A stretch of DNA of 64,000 bases from an uncultured Bacteroidales bacterium (lineage in GTDB: Bacteria > Bacteroidota > Bacteroidia > Bacteroidales > UBA932), in the NCBI GenBank assembly GCA_905235675.1, contig CAJONC010000001.1, positions 124,001 through 188,000 on the forward strand, written 5' to 3'. Each line of letters begins with the position of its first letter. Position 1 is the first letter of the stretch. The notes under the pieces were generated by a model that worked only from the letters and a program-made list of their open reading frames with translations, was not told the DNA's origin and searched no databases. Shown here piece by piece: positions 16,084 through 23,909 of the stretch. The translations under genes and the position numbers were made by a program.

Positions 16084-19000
16084 TTAGAAGCTTACTTTGA
16101 CGCCAATGTTGTAAATCTTGACCTGAGGATAGGTCTGGTATCCTTCATCGCTGGTCTCAGGGTCGACATTCTTGAGTCCGGAGAAGGTAAGGAGGTTGTA
16201 ACCTGCAAGATAGACACGCGTGTTCTTGATTCCAACCTGATGTCCCAGTACGCGGCCGGGGAGGTTGTAACCTAATTCGAGGTTCTTCAGGCGCAGGAAG
16301 GCGGCATTGCGGTAGTAGTACGATGAACGGTATACGCCGCCGTTGCCGATATTGGAAGCGATACGAGGATGATCCGTATCCGGATTGTCAAGCGTCCATG
16401 CATTCTTCGCGGCGTCCATTTCAATGTTTCCGGAAACGGGGTCGGTCAGGGGCGCGTAGTAGTAGCGGGCTGCTGCCTGTCCCTGGAGGAGCAGGGAAAG
16501 GTCGAAGTTCTTCCACTGCAGGTCGCCGTTCAAGCCGAACACTATCTGGGGAACCGCCGTGAGGTCGGAACGCAGACGGTCGTTGGAGTTGATCTTGCCG
16601 TCACCGTCCAGATCCTTGAAATAGAAGTCGCCAAGGCCGGCACCCGCCATCTGGGGATATTTCTCCAGATCTTCAAAGCTGCGGTTGATTCCCTCCACCT
16701 GGTAAATCAGGGAAGCTCCCATGGGATGGCCGGTACGGTTCATGTACTGGTGGTCTTCGTCATAGGGCGTCTCATCCATGTATTCTATGATATTCCTGGC
16801 ATACATGAAGTTGCCCGTCACATGGTAGAGGAAATCCTTGCCGACCTTGTTCTCGTGGTTCAGCTGGAGTTCGAATCCCTTGTTGGACACGATTCCTATG
16901 TTTTCATCGGGCAGGTTGGTGGTAAGTCCGGTGTAGTAGGGCACAGAAGCGTTGCGGGTGCAGAGAATGTTGGAACGGCGGGTCTTGAAGAGCTCGAACT
17001 CCCATCCGAACAGGCCGTTCTTTATGGATCCGTCAAGGCCGAGGTTATAGGTATTTGCGCGTTCCCAGGTAATCTGCGTATTGGGGACTCCGTCGGGGAT
17101 AATATAGTTCACCTCCTTCCCTCCGTACAGGGCACGGTAAGATGTGCTGGTGGAATATGCATAGGTCGTAAGATATTGGAATGCAGCCACCTGGTCGTTG
17201 CCCTGCGCTCCGTAGGAAGCACGGATCTTCAGGTTGGTGAGCCAGGGAATGTTGTCCTTGATGAAAGCTTCTTCCGAAATGCGCCAGCCTACGGAAACTC
17301 CGGGGAAGACACCCCAGCGCTTGTCGGCGGGGAAGTTTTCGGAGCCGTCCCAGCGCACAAGCGCCTGGAAGAGATATTTGCTCTTGTAGTCGTATCCCAC
17401 ACGGGTGAAGAACGAACGGCGGGCGGTTTCGTTTGCATAGCCGTTTATCTTGTAATATGACTTGTCGGCATTTCCGGCGAAGAATTCATCGAGTATGTCG
17501 GAATCGTACTTCTCGATATTTGCGCTGAAGTAATCCCTGCGATAGTTACTCTGCTCCATACCTGCCAGCGCGGTCACATGGTGGCCGTTGAAATCCCTGT
17601 CATAATTGACATTTACGTTCAGCGTGGTGGTGTGATAGTTGTTCTGGCTCTCGTTCAGGGTAGGGGTGGTGAACACGCCGCTGTCCCTCTCGCGGTAGAT
17701 TTCAGTAATCTCGTCGTAGGAATAGCAGGGCCAGTTCTTAGACCAGTTCTTGTGGAAGTTGGCGTGGACGTCATAGGCCAGCACGGCGTTCGCGGAGAGG
17801 CCGGGAGTAAGTTTGCGGAAGTCGTAGCTCGCGCGGAAAGTGGTGTTGATGGTGTTGTAGGTGGTATTGTCATAACCGGTCAGGTCCTGGACGAGCGCGG
17901 CGGGGTTGGCTCCGGAACGGAGGTAACCGTTGGGATAGTAAGGTGCGCTCGAAGCATAGCGCCTGGTGGTGATGTAGAAAATACCGTATGAATCGGAAGG
18001 ATATGCCGAGTAGTTCTTGTGCTGCTGGCGGACATTGAGGTCGATTCCGATCTTGAAGTCTTCGGTGACCTTGATGTCGATGTTGGAGCGCACGTTGTAC
18101 TGGTTGTAGTTGGTGGCGGATTTCACATAGATACCGTCCTGGTACTGTCCGTTGAACTGCACGAAGTAGCTTACCTTGTCGGCACCGCCCTCAAGGCTCA
18201 CCCCGTACTTGTGCTGGTTGGAGAAGGGCTTGATGATCTCCTTGAACCAGTTGGTGTTCGGGTAGTTGATAAGGTCGTCGCCGTCCCTGTAGTGCTGTAT
18301 CTGCTCCTCCGTGTAGATCGGGGAGGCGCCGGTGATCGCGCGGGCGGCGTTGTAGGCCTCCGCGAAGGTCACCGCGTCGGCCATCTCCAAGAGCCTGGTA
18401 GGCTGCTGCATACCGTAATCGTAGGTGAAGGTCACGTGCGGAGTTCCGTCGGCGCGGCCGCGCTTGGTTGTCACGAGAATAACGCCGTTTGCGGAACGGG
18501 CGCCGTAGATGGCTGCGGATGCGTCCTTCAGCACGTTCACGCTCTCGATTTCCTCACCGGTGAGACGGCTGAACTCATCGCCACGGCCGGGAACTCCGTC
18601 GATTATAATCAGAGGACTGTTGTTGCCGAGGGTGGACCGTCCGCGGATGTACATCACCGCATCGTCGCGTCCGGGCTCGCCGGAACGGTTGTTCACGATG
18701 ACGCCGGAGACACGTCCTGCAAGACCCTGCGACAGGTTGACCGAAGAGTTCTTTACAAGGGCGTCGCCCGAGGTGGTGGTGACGGAACCCGTGAGCGTCA
18801 CTTTGCGCTGGGTACCGTATCCGATTGCGACCGATTCCTCCAGCATGGTTGAATCATCTTTCAGGACGAAATCAATCTGTGTCTGTCCGTTTACGGGAAC
18901 CGCTTCTTCCTGGTAACCCATGAAGGAAGCGACGAGCACCCCTTTGGCGGGAACGCTGTTCAGGGTGTATGTTCCGTCAAGAGCGGTCATGGTGCCGTTG

Positions 19001-19164
19001 TTGCCTCCCTGAACAAATACAGTGGCCCCCGGCACCGCCTCGCCTTTGGTATCGACGACACGTCCCGAAACCTTCAGGTTTCGGTTCTGGGCCATAACAT
19101 CCGCGCCCTGCAGAAGCATCAGCAAGCAGGCCGCAAGTGGCATAAGAAAGGATTTACTTCTCAT
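16084..19164 (-). CDS. SusC/RagA-family TonB-dependent outer-membrane transporter
   Basis: A 1026-residue protein with a signal peptide ending near ADVMAQ (residue 26). A carboxypeptidase-D-like beta domain follows (about 30-110: VSGRVVDTKGEAVPGATVFV), then a plug with LSQGLAGRVSGV and PLIIIDGVPGRG, and a 22-strand-type barrel ending GVKVSF with a terminal aromatic. It imports the SusD-bound polymer fragment, driven by TonB. It is the first gene of the operon, with a good promoter just upstream. No anti-sigma-receiving N-terminal extension is seen, so regulation is not obviously of the ECF-sigma transducer type. No regulator gene for the operon lies in the window. Confidence 0.96.
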   Translation of the reverse strand: MRSKSFLMPLAACLLMLLQGADVMAQNRNLKVSGRVVDTKGEAVPGATVFVQGGNNGTMTALDGTYTLNSVPAKGVLVASFMGYQEEAVPVNGQTQIDFVLKDDSTMLEESVAIGYGTQRKVTLTGSVTTTSGDALVKNSSVNLSQGLAGRVSGVIVNNRSGEPGRDDAVMYIRGRSTLGNNSPLIIIDGVPGRGDEFSRLTGEEIESVNVLKDASAAIYGARSANGVILVTTKRGRADGTPHVTFTYDYGMQQPTRLLEMADAVTFAEAYNAARAITGASPIYTEEQIQHYRDGDDLINYPNTNWFKEIIKPFSNQHKYGVSLEGGADKVSYFVQFNGQYQDGIYVKSATNYNQYNVRSNIDIKVTEDFKIGIDLNVRQQHKNYSAYPSDSYGIFYITTRRYASSAPYYPNGYLRSGANPAALVQDLTGYDNTTYNTINTTFRASYDFRKLTPGLSANAVLAYDVHANFHKNWSKNWPCYSYDEITEIYRERDSGVFTTPTLNESQNNYHTTTLNVNVNYDRDFNGHHVTALAGMEQSNYRRDYFSANIEKYDSDILDEFFAGNADKSYYKINGYANETARRSFFTRVGYDYKSKYLFQALVRWDGSENFPADKRWGVFPGVSVGWRISEEAFIKDNIPWLTNLKIRASYGAQGNDQVAAFQYLTTYAYSTSTSYRALYGGKEVNYIIPDGVPNTQITWERANTYNLGLDGSIKNGLFGWEFELFKTRRSNILCTRNASVPYYTGLTTNLPDENIGIVSNKGFELQLNHENKVGKDFLYHVTGNFMYARNIIEYMDETPYDEDHQYMNRTGHPMGASLIYQVEGINRSFEDLEKYPQMAGAGLGDFYFKDLDGDGKINSNDRLRSDLTAVPQIVFGLNGDLQWKNFDLSLLLQGQAAARYYYAPLTDPVSGNIEMDAAKNAWTLDNPDTDHPRIASNIGNGGVYRSSYYYRNAAFLRLKNLELGYNLPGRVLGHQVGIKNTRVYLAGYNLLTFSGLKNVDPETSDEGYQTYPQVKIYNIGVKVSF

Positions 19165-19195
19165 GATAATATGACAGGTTATCGATTATGTAGGA

Positions 19196-19226
19196 CAAAT
19201 ATAGTCATTTTATGGACTTTAGCAAA
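19196..19226 (-). promoter_or_regulatory. Promoter of the cell-wall-sugar (susC) operon
   Basis: Read on the minus strand, a -33 TTTG (19223-19226) is followed after 19 bases by a -7 TATATTTG (19196-19203), an exact match to the Bacteroidota consensus. The predicted transcript starts near 19190 and gives a leader of about 25 bases before the susC ATG at 19164. There is no room for a long riboswitch. Confidence 0.75.
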
Positions 19227-19269
19227 CATAATTCCCACAAAAATTATTTCATTTAAGGGAGCAATTCAT

Positions 19270-19277
19270 TACCTTTG
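19270..19277 (+). promoter_or_regulatory. -7 box four bases before the start codon
   Basis: TACCTTTG matches TAnnTTTG and ends four bases before the ATG at 19282. No convincing -33 TTG lies at the right distance. If used, transcription would begin at or inside the start codon. Confidence 0.5.
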
Positions 19278-19281
19278 GACC

Positions 19282-20694
19282 ATGTACAGCAAAAGCCACT
19301 TTTCTATCCTTATACTTGCAGCCGCCCTTACCATGGCTGCAACTTCCTGTGTAAAAGAAGATAACGGCGGGGACGCAGGAGAAGAACTCAGCGACGATGC
19401 CGTCCTTCGCCTCGTAGACAGAACCACCGTCAACACAGCATATTACAAGGATATTTTTCTTGACGGAGGGTGCGAACTCAACCCCGGAATCAAGGAAAAC
19501 GGGGCCGTTATCAACGGGCGCCTCCCCTATGCCCTTGAAAAGGCCGGAATAGGCGAAGCCGAATATTTCCTCTCCACCATAAACGATGTCGACAACGGCT
19601 ATCTGCCGAGCGACAAGAGCCTGCAGACCAGGATATTTTCCGGCACCGCCGAAGACGTGAACGGAGTGCTGCTCTACCCCGACGGTGAGCCCCGTTTCAG
19701 GATGTTCTACTCTTTCGGAGGGCATTCTGGGCCCCACGGAGAAACCCTCGGCGAGGCCGGTCGGGCCAATGTGAACAGCTTCTACTCCAACGGCGGATCC
19801 TACGTCGGTTCCTGCGCAGGGGCATATCTGGCAGGCCAATATGCAAGCGGCAGGGCATTGACATATTACAACATCCTGAAGGGGGGCAATATGAAGGCGA
19901 CAGGAGTCAGCAATTCAAGCATAGACATGGAAATCCTCTCCGATGTTTTCCACGATTATTACGGCCCCGAAACCAACACGATGGTTACCGGTGCAAGGCA
20001 CAACGGCGGCGGATACCTGGATGTGGACAGGACTCCGGAAGGCACCGAAATCCTGGCCCGCTACCTGAATCAGAAAGGCAAGAATTCTTCTTCCTCAGGA
20101 TTCTACGGACAGCCTGCGATATGGGCATACAAGGAAAGTCCCGAAACCGGCCGGCTGGTGGTGACCGGTTCCCATCCCGAAGACGCCCCGTCGGGAGACA
20201 TACTTGACATGACCGCAAGCATGTTCGGCTATGCCAGGGACGGCAGCGGAATCGCCAAAGTCAAGGGCGTCCTGAAAAACGGAGAGACTTTGCACATGAC
20301 CAGGGGCACCGCCGACAACGATCCCCGGCATACCTGCATCGGCGACCTCCAGTGCCATCATTTCGTGATTTATCTTCCCAAGTCCGTAAAGAAGCTCACC
20401 CTCGACCTTTACGGCCGCAAAGGCTTCGACCTGGAACTGTATCTGAAGAAGGACGCCTTCGCCTTCCCCGACAATGCGCCCGACTATTCATCCTCGGCCG
20501 GAGGCAACAGCCAGACCATCACCACAGGTCCCCTCGAAAAAGGGCTCTGGTATGTCACCGTGCGCTGCGCCACAAGCGTGACCGCCACTGAAACCGTCAT
20601 CGACAAAAGCAAAAATCTCGGCCGCTATTTCAAATATTCGGGAAATACCGAAGTCCTGAACGGAGTTCCCTACGAGATTACGGCTTCCTGGTAA
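19282..20694 (+). CDS. Secreted BPL_N/class-I-GATase-like lipoprotein with C-terminal PPC-like domain
   Basis: A 470-residue lipoprotein starting at the second in-frame ATG (MYSKSHFSIL), chosen because it gives a proper signal peptide with Cys23 (AATSC) and sits four bases after a -7 box. Residues about 55-330 resemble the biotin-protein-ligase N-terminal-like family, a class I glutamine-amidotransferase-like fold. The nucleophile elbow is GSCAGAY with Cys178, and GHSGPHGE precedes it. Residues about 370-470 look like a bacterial pre-peptidase C-terminal beta domain (FDLELYLKKD, KGLWYVTVRC). The true substrate is unknown; relatives of the fold hydrolyse gamma-glutamyl or amide bonds. It is divergent from susC and may share its regulation. 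Confidence 0.65.
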   Translation: MYSKSHFSILILAAALTMAATSCVKEDNGGDAGEELSDDAVLRLVDRTTVNTAYYKDIFLDGGCELNPGIKENGAVINGRLPYALEKAGIGEAEYFLSTINDVDNGYLPSDKSLQTRIFSGTAEDVNGVLLYPDGEPRFRMFYSFGGHSGPHGETLGEAGRANVNSFYSNGGSYVGSCAGAYLAGQYASGRALTYYNILKGGNMKATGVSNSSIDMEILSDVFHDYYGPETNTMVTGARHNGGGYLDVDRTPEGTEILARYLNQKGKNSSSSGFYGQPAIWAYKESPETGRLVVTGSHPEDAPSGDILDMTASMFGYARDGSGIAKVKGVLKNGETLHMTRGTADNDPRHTCIGDLQCHHFVIYLPKSVKKLTLDLYGRKGFDLELYLKKDAFAFPDNAPDYSSSAGGNSQTITTGPLEKGLWYVTVRCATSVTATETVIDKSKNLGRYFKYSGNTEVLNGVPYEITASW

Positions 20695-20719
20695 TCGCCC
20701 GGGGCCTCTGGGATGACAT

Positions 20720-20757
20720 AAAAAAAAACACCTGTCGGCGCAGAAACGCCGCAGGTG
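20720..20757 (-). terminator. Rho-independent terminator of the ferredoxin gene
   Basis: An 11-pair stem, CACCTG with one bulged T then CGGCG, pairs with CGCCGCAGGTG around the loop CAGAAA. On the minus strand it is followed by a run of eight T. It lies about 30 bases after the ferredoxin stop codon. The convergent plus-strand gene ends at 20694 and may use the stem without a T tract. Confidence 0.85.
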
Positions 20758-20786
20758 CCTTGTAATTATCGCTTGAAAAGGGACTT

Positions 20787-20957
20787 TTACTCTTCGCTGA
20801 TTGCTCCCATGGGGCAAGCTCCTGCGCAGGTTCCGCAGCTGATGCAGACCTCAGGATCGATAGTGTAAACATCTCCCTCGTGGATAGCCCCGGTGGGGCA
20901 CTCGCCCTGACAGGTTCCACAAGCCACGCAGCTGTCAGGTGAAATTTTGTATGCCAT
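20787..20957 (-). CDS. 2[4Fe-4S] ferredoxin
   Basis: A 56-residue bacterial-type ferredoxin with two four-cysteine cluster motifs, CVACGTCQGECP and CISCGTCAGACP. It carries electrons between anaerobic oxidoreductases in the cytoplasm. The start MAYKISPDSC is preferred over an ATG ten codons upstream because ferredoxins start directly at the first beta strand and the -7 box lies upstream of this start only. It is a single-gene unit with its own promoter and terminator. Confidence 0.95.
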   Translation of the reverse strand: MAYKISPDSCVACGTCQGECPTGAIHEGDVYTIDPEVCISCGTCAGACPMGAISEE

Positions 20958-20984
20958 ACTTTTAAATAAAACTGATATCTGCGG

Positions 20985-21012
20985 CAAAGGTAAGATATTT
21001 GTAGTAATTTTG
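20985..21012. promoter_or_regulatory. Divergent promoters for ferredoxin and the DUF1573 gene
   Basis: On the minus strand TACCTTTG (20985-20992) is preceded at 20 bases by a TTG, giving a full promoter for the ferredoxin with a leader of about 20 bases. On the plus strand TAATTTTG (21005-21012) ends four bases before the ATG at 21017. The two elements sit within 28 bases of each other, so polymerases would compete. Confidence 0.6.
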
Positions 21013-21016
21013 CAAT

Positions 21017-21364
21017 ATGAAACTGCTTTTGATTCTACTTTCAGTACTTGTGGGGGGACGGGCCGAGTTCGACCGTACCGTGTGCGATTTCGGAACCATC
21101 TCCAGGGATGCAGGCCCGCAGAAATGCGTTTTCACCGTCACGAACACCGGCGACGAGCCGCTCACCATACTTTCCGCAATATCCTCCTGCGGATGCACCG
21201 ACGTCCGCTGGACACGCACCACCCTCGGGAAAGGCGACAAGGGAACGATAGAAGCGACCTATGCCAACGAGGAGGGCCCCTACCCCTTCGACAAAACCAT
21301 AAGGGTATACCTGTCCGATGTCAAAAAACCCGTGGTGCTGCACCTGAAAGGGGTGGTAAAATAG
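21017..21364 (+). CDS. DUF1573 family periplasmic protein
   Basis: A 115-residue protein with a signal peptide (about 1-16, LLLILLSVLVGGRA) followed by one DUF1573 immunoglobulin-like domain. The domain is marked by FDRTVCDFGTISRDAG, then VTNTGDEPLTILSAISSCGC, the usual double-cysteine end of the motif. The family is very common in Bacteroidota; its biochemical role is not known. It precedes parE by 24 bases, but parE has its own -7 box, so the link may be loose. Confidence 0.85.
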   Translation: MKLLLILLSVLVGGRAEFDRTVCDFGTISRDAGPQKCVFTVTNTGDEPLTILSAISSCGCTDVRWTRTTLGKGDKGTIEATYANEEGPYPFDKTIRVYLSDVKKPVVLHLKGVVK

Positions 21365-21376
21365 CTGAAAATTCAT

Positions 21377-21384
21377 TATCTTTG
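21377..21384 (+). promoter_or_regulatory. -7 box four bases before parE
   Basis: TATCTTTG matches TAnnTTTG and ends exactly four bases before the parE ATG at 21389. The parE start is secure from protein conservation, so this is the firmest case of the four-base spacing seen at several genes here. No clear -33 TTG is present. Confidence 0.5.
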
Positions 21385-21388
21385 TCAG

Positions 21389-23293
21389 ATGCCGGAAAAT
21401 CTGAACTATACTGACGACAATATCCGCACCCTTGAAGGCGTGCAGCACGTGCGTTTGCGCCCCGGAATGTATATTGGGCGCCTTGGCAACGGCAACAACC
21501 CTGGTGACGGAATCTATGTGCTGCTGAAGGAAATCATCGACAACTCGGTGGACGAGTTCGCCATGGGCTTCGGCAGGCAGATCAATGTTGAAATACAGGA
21601 CAACCGCGTCTCCGTTCGCGACTTCGGCCGCGGAATCCCCCTCGACTCGGTGGTGAAGGCCGTAAGCATCCTCAACACCGGAGGAAAATTCGACGACAAG
21701 GTCTTCAAGAAGAGCGTCGGCCTCAACGGCGTGGGAACCAAGGCGGTGAACGCCCTTTCGGAATCGTTCTACGTCTGCTCCTTCCGTGACGGGGAATGCT
21801 CCTGGGCCAGTTTCGAACGCGGAGAGCTCAAGGACAGCGGGAAGGGTGCCACCAAGGAGAAGAACGGCACCATGGTAAGTTTCTACCCCGACCCGATGAT
21901 GTTCGGAAAGTTCGACTACAATCTCGATTACGTCGAGACCATGATGAAGAACTATTCCTATCTCAAGAAAGGCCTCACCCTGAACCTCAACGGCACCGCG
22001 TACAAGAGCGAGAACGGCCTGCTGGACCTCGTGAACGAGAATCTCTCCGAAGCCCCGCTCTATCCCCCCATACACCTCGAAGGCGAGGACATCGAGATAG
22101 TGCTCAGCCACGGGAACGCCTACGGCGAGAACATATCCTCCTTCGTCAACGGGCAGAACACCCGCGACGGAGGCACGCACCTCGCGGCCTACCGTGAAGC
22201 CATCGCAAAGACGCTCAAGGAGTTCTTCAAGAAGAACTATGCTCCCGAAGACTGCCGCCAGGGCATAGTGGGAGCCATCAGCATACAGATTCAGGAACCG
22301 AACTTCGAAGGCCAGACCAAGACCAAGCTCGGATCCAATTACATGTGGGAAAAGCAGACCCACGACGAGCACGGCACCCTCAAGCTGGACACCGGCCCCA
22401 CCATACGCAGCTATGTCAACGATTTCGTGGGCAAGCAGCTCGACAACTACCTGCGCATCCACAAGGAGATAGTCCCCATAATCGAGGACAAGATAAAATC
22501 CTCCCAGCAGGAGCGCGAGGAGATTTCCGGAATACAGAAAAAAACGCGCGAGCGCAACAAGAAGGCCAATGTCTACAACCGCAAGCTGCGCGACTGCCGC
22601 TTCCACTACAACGACAAGGTCAACGAGAAGAACGCTGCCAACATCGAGCGTTCCAGCATCTTCATCACCGAGGGAGACTCCGCAAGCGGAACCATCACCA
22701 AGGCCCGCAACGCGGACTACCAGGCGGTGTTCAGCCTGCGCGGAAAGCCCATCAACTCCTACAAGGAGAGCCGCAAGAAAGTCGCAGAGAATGAAGAGCT
22801 GAATCTTCTGATATCCGCCCTCGGGGTGGAGGACGACCTCGAAAACCTCCGCTACAACAATATCATCGTAGCCACCGATGCCGATAACGACGGCATGCAC
22901 ATACGAATGCTGGTCTGCACATTCTTCATGAAGTACTATCCCGACCTTATCCGCCGCGGGCACGTGCAGATACTCCAGACTCCCCTCTTCCGCGTGAGAA
23001 ACAAGCAGGAGAACCGTTACTGCTACTCCATAGAGGAGAAGGAGGAGGCTGTCGCCGCCCTCAGGAACAAGGTCGAAATCACCCGCTTCAAAGGCCTCGG
23101 AGAGATTTCCTCCGATGAATTCGCCGACTTCATAGGCGAAGACATGAGGCTCGACGAAGTCATACTCGCCGACGAAGAATCCATAGCTGAAATAATGGAG
23201 TTCTATATGGGAGACAACACTATAGAGCGCCAGAATTTCATACGCCGCAACCTCAAGAGCGAAAAAGAGCTCGAAGACATCGACATCAGCTGA
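21389..23293 (+). CDS. parE: DNA topoisomerase IV subunit B (ParE)
   Basis: A 634-residue type IIA topoisomerase ATPase subunit. The GHKL ATPase domain has RPGMYIGRLG, EIIDNSVDE (catalytic Glu and Mg-binding Asn), DFGRGIPLDSV and GLNGVGTKAVNAL. The TOPRIM domain has ITEGDSASG and ATDADNDGMHIRML. The length and the lack of a GyrB-type insertion favour ParE over GyrB. The partner parC is not adjacent. The stop overlaps the next ATG (TGATG), so the acyltransferase is translationally coupled. A role in chromosome decatenation is assigned from the family. Confidence 0.93.
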   Translation: MPENLNYTDDNIRTLEGVQHVRLRPGMYIGRLGNGNNPGDGIYVLLKEIIDNSVDEFAMGFGRQINVEIQDNRVSVRDFGRGIPLDSVVKAVSILNTGGKFDDKVFKKSVGLNGVGTKAVNALSESFYVCSFRDGECSWASFERGELKDSGKGATKEKNGTMVSFYPDPMMFGKFDYNLDYVETMMKNYSYLKKGLTLNLNGTAYKSENGLLDLVNENLSEAPLYPPIHLEGEDIEIVLSHGNAYGENISSFVNGQNTRDGGTHLAAYREAIAKTLKEFFKKNYAPEDCRQGIVGAISIQIQEPNFEGQTKTKLGSNYMWEKQTHDEHGTLKLDTGPTIRSYVNDFVGKQLDNYLRIHKEIVPIIEDKIKSSQQEREEISGIQKKTRERNKKANVYNRKLRDCRFHYNDKVNEKNAANIERSSIFITEGDSASGTITKARNADYQAVFSLRGKPINSYKESRKKVAENEELNLLISALGVEDDLENLRYNNIIVATDADNDGMHIRMLVCTFFMKYYPDLIRRGHVQILQTPLFRVRNKQENRYCYSIEEKEEAVAALRNKVEITRFKGLGEISSDEFADFIGEDMRLDEVILADEESIAEIMEFYMGDNTIERQNFIRRNLKSEKELEDIDIS

Positions 23294-23886
23294 TGGCAAA
23301 AAAGAAGAAAAAGAACAAAAACCATTACAGCAAGGGTTGGGCGCGCTTCTGCGGACGCCTGCTGCATCTTATGGGATGGACTGCCGACGGCGGTCCCATG
23401 CCAGAGAACAAGGCGATAGTGCTCGGAGTGCCCCATACTTCCTTCTGGGATTTCGTGGTGTCATACCTGTTTTATACCAGTTTCGGGGAAGTCGCCCACG
23501 TGATGATCAAGAAAGAACTGTTCTTCTGGCCTCTCGGTCCCATACTCCGCGCCTGCGGCTGTATACCCGTAGACCGTTCCAATGCCGGTTCCCTGGTGCG
23601 CAGCCTGATTGAGGAGATGGAGCAGGACGAGGTCTTCAAGCTTGCAATCGCCCCCGAAGGGACCAGGAAGCCGGTCCGCCGCTGGAAAGCCGGCGCCCTG
23701 AAGATAGCCGCCGAAACCGGAGTTCCCGTCTATGCAGGATATTTCGACTGGGGTACGAAGCATATAGGATGCGGGGAGAAACTCCAGCTGAGCGGAGACA
23801 TAAAGGCCGACCTTGACATGGTTCAGAATTACTACGAGTCCCTGCATCTTACCGGTAAGCACAAAGAGCGGTACATAACGAAATAA
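23293..23886 (+). CDS. PlsC-type 1-acyl-glycerol-3-phosphate acyltransferase family protein
   Basis: A 197-residue acyltransferase with the catalytic H-x4-D motif in VPHTSFWDF and the second block APEGTRKPVRRWK. An Arg/Lys-rich tail of positive residues opens the protein (KKKKKNKNHY), consistent with peripheral binding to acidic membrane lipids. It is shorter than canonical PlsC (about 240). It probably transfers a fatty acyl group to a lysophospholipid or an aminolipid. It lies between parE (one-base overlap) and an acyl-CoA synthetase 23 bases downstream, which could supply its acyl donor. Confidence 0.85.
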   Translation: MAKKKKKNKNHYSKGWARFCGRLLHLMGWTADGGPMPENKAIVLGVPHTSFWDFVVSYLFYTSFGEVAHVMIKKELFFWPLGPILRACGCIPVDRSNAGSLVRSLIEEMEQDEVFKLAIAPEGTRKPVRRWKAGALKIAAETGVPVYAGYFDWGTKHIGCGEKLQLSGDIKADLDMVQNYYESLHLTGKHKERYITK

Positions 23887-23909
23887 CAAATCATCGACCT
23901 GAACCTGAC

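Noticed and set aside
21389..23293. GyrB rather than ParE
   Set aside because: At 634 residues with no GyrB-type insertion in the TOPRIM region, ParE is the better fit, although the two subunits are homologous.
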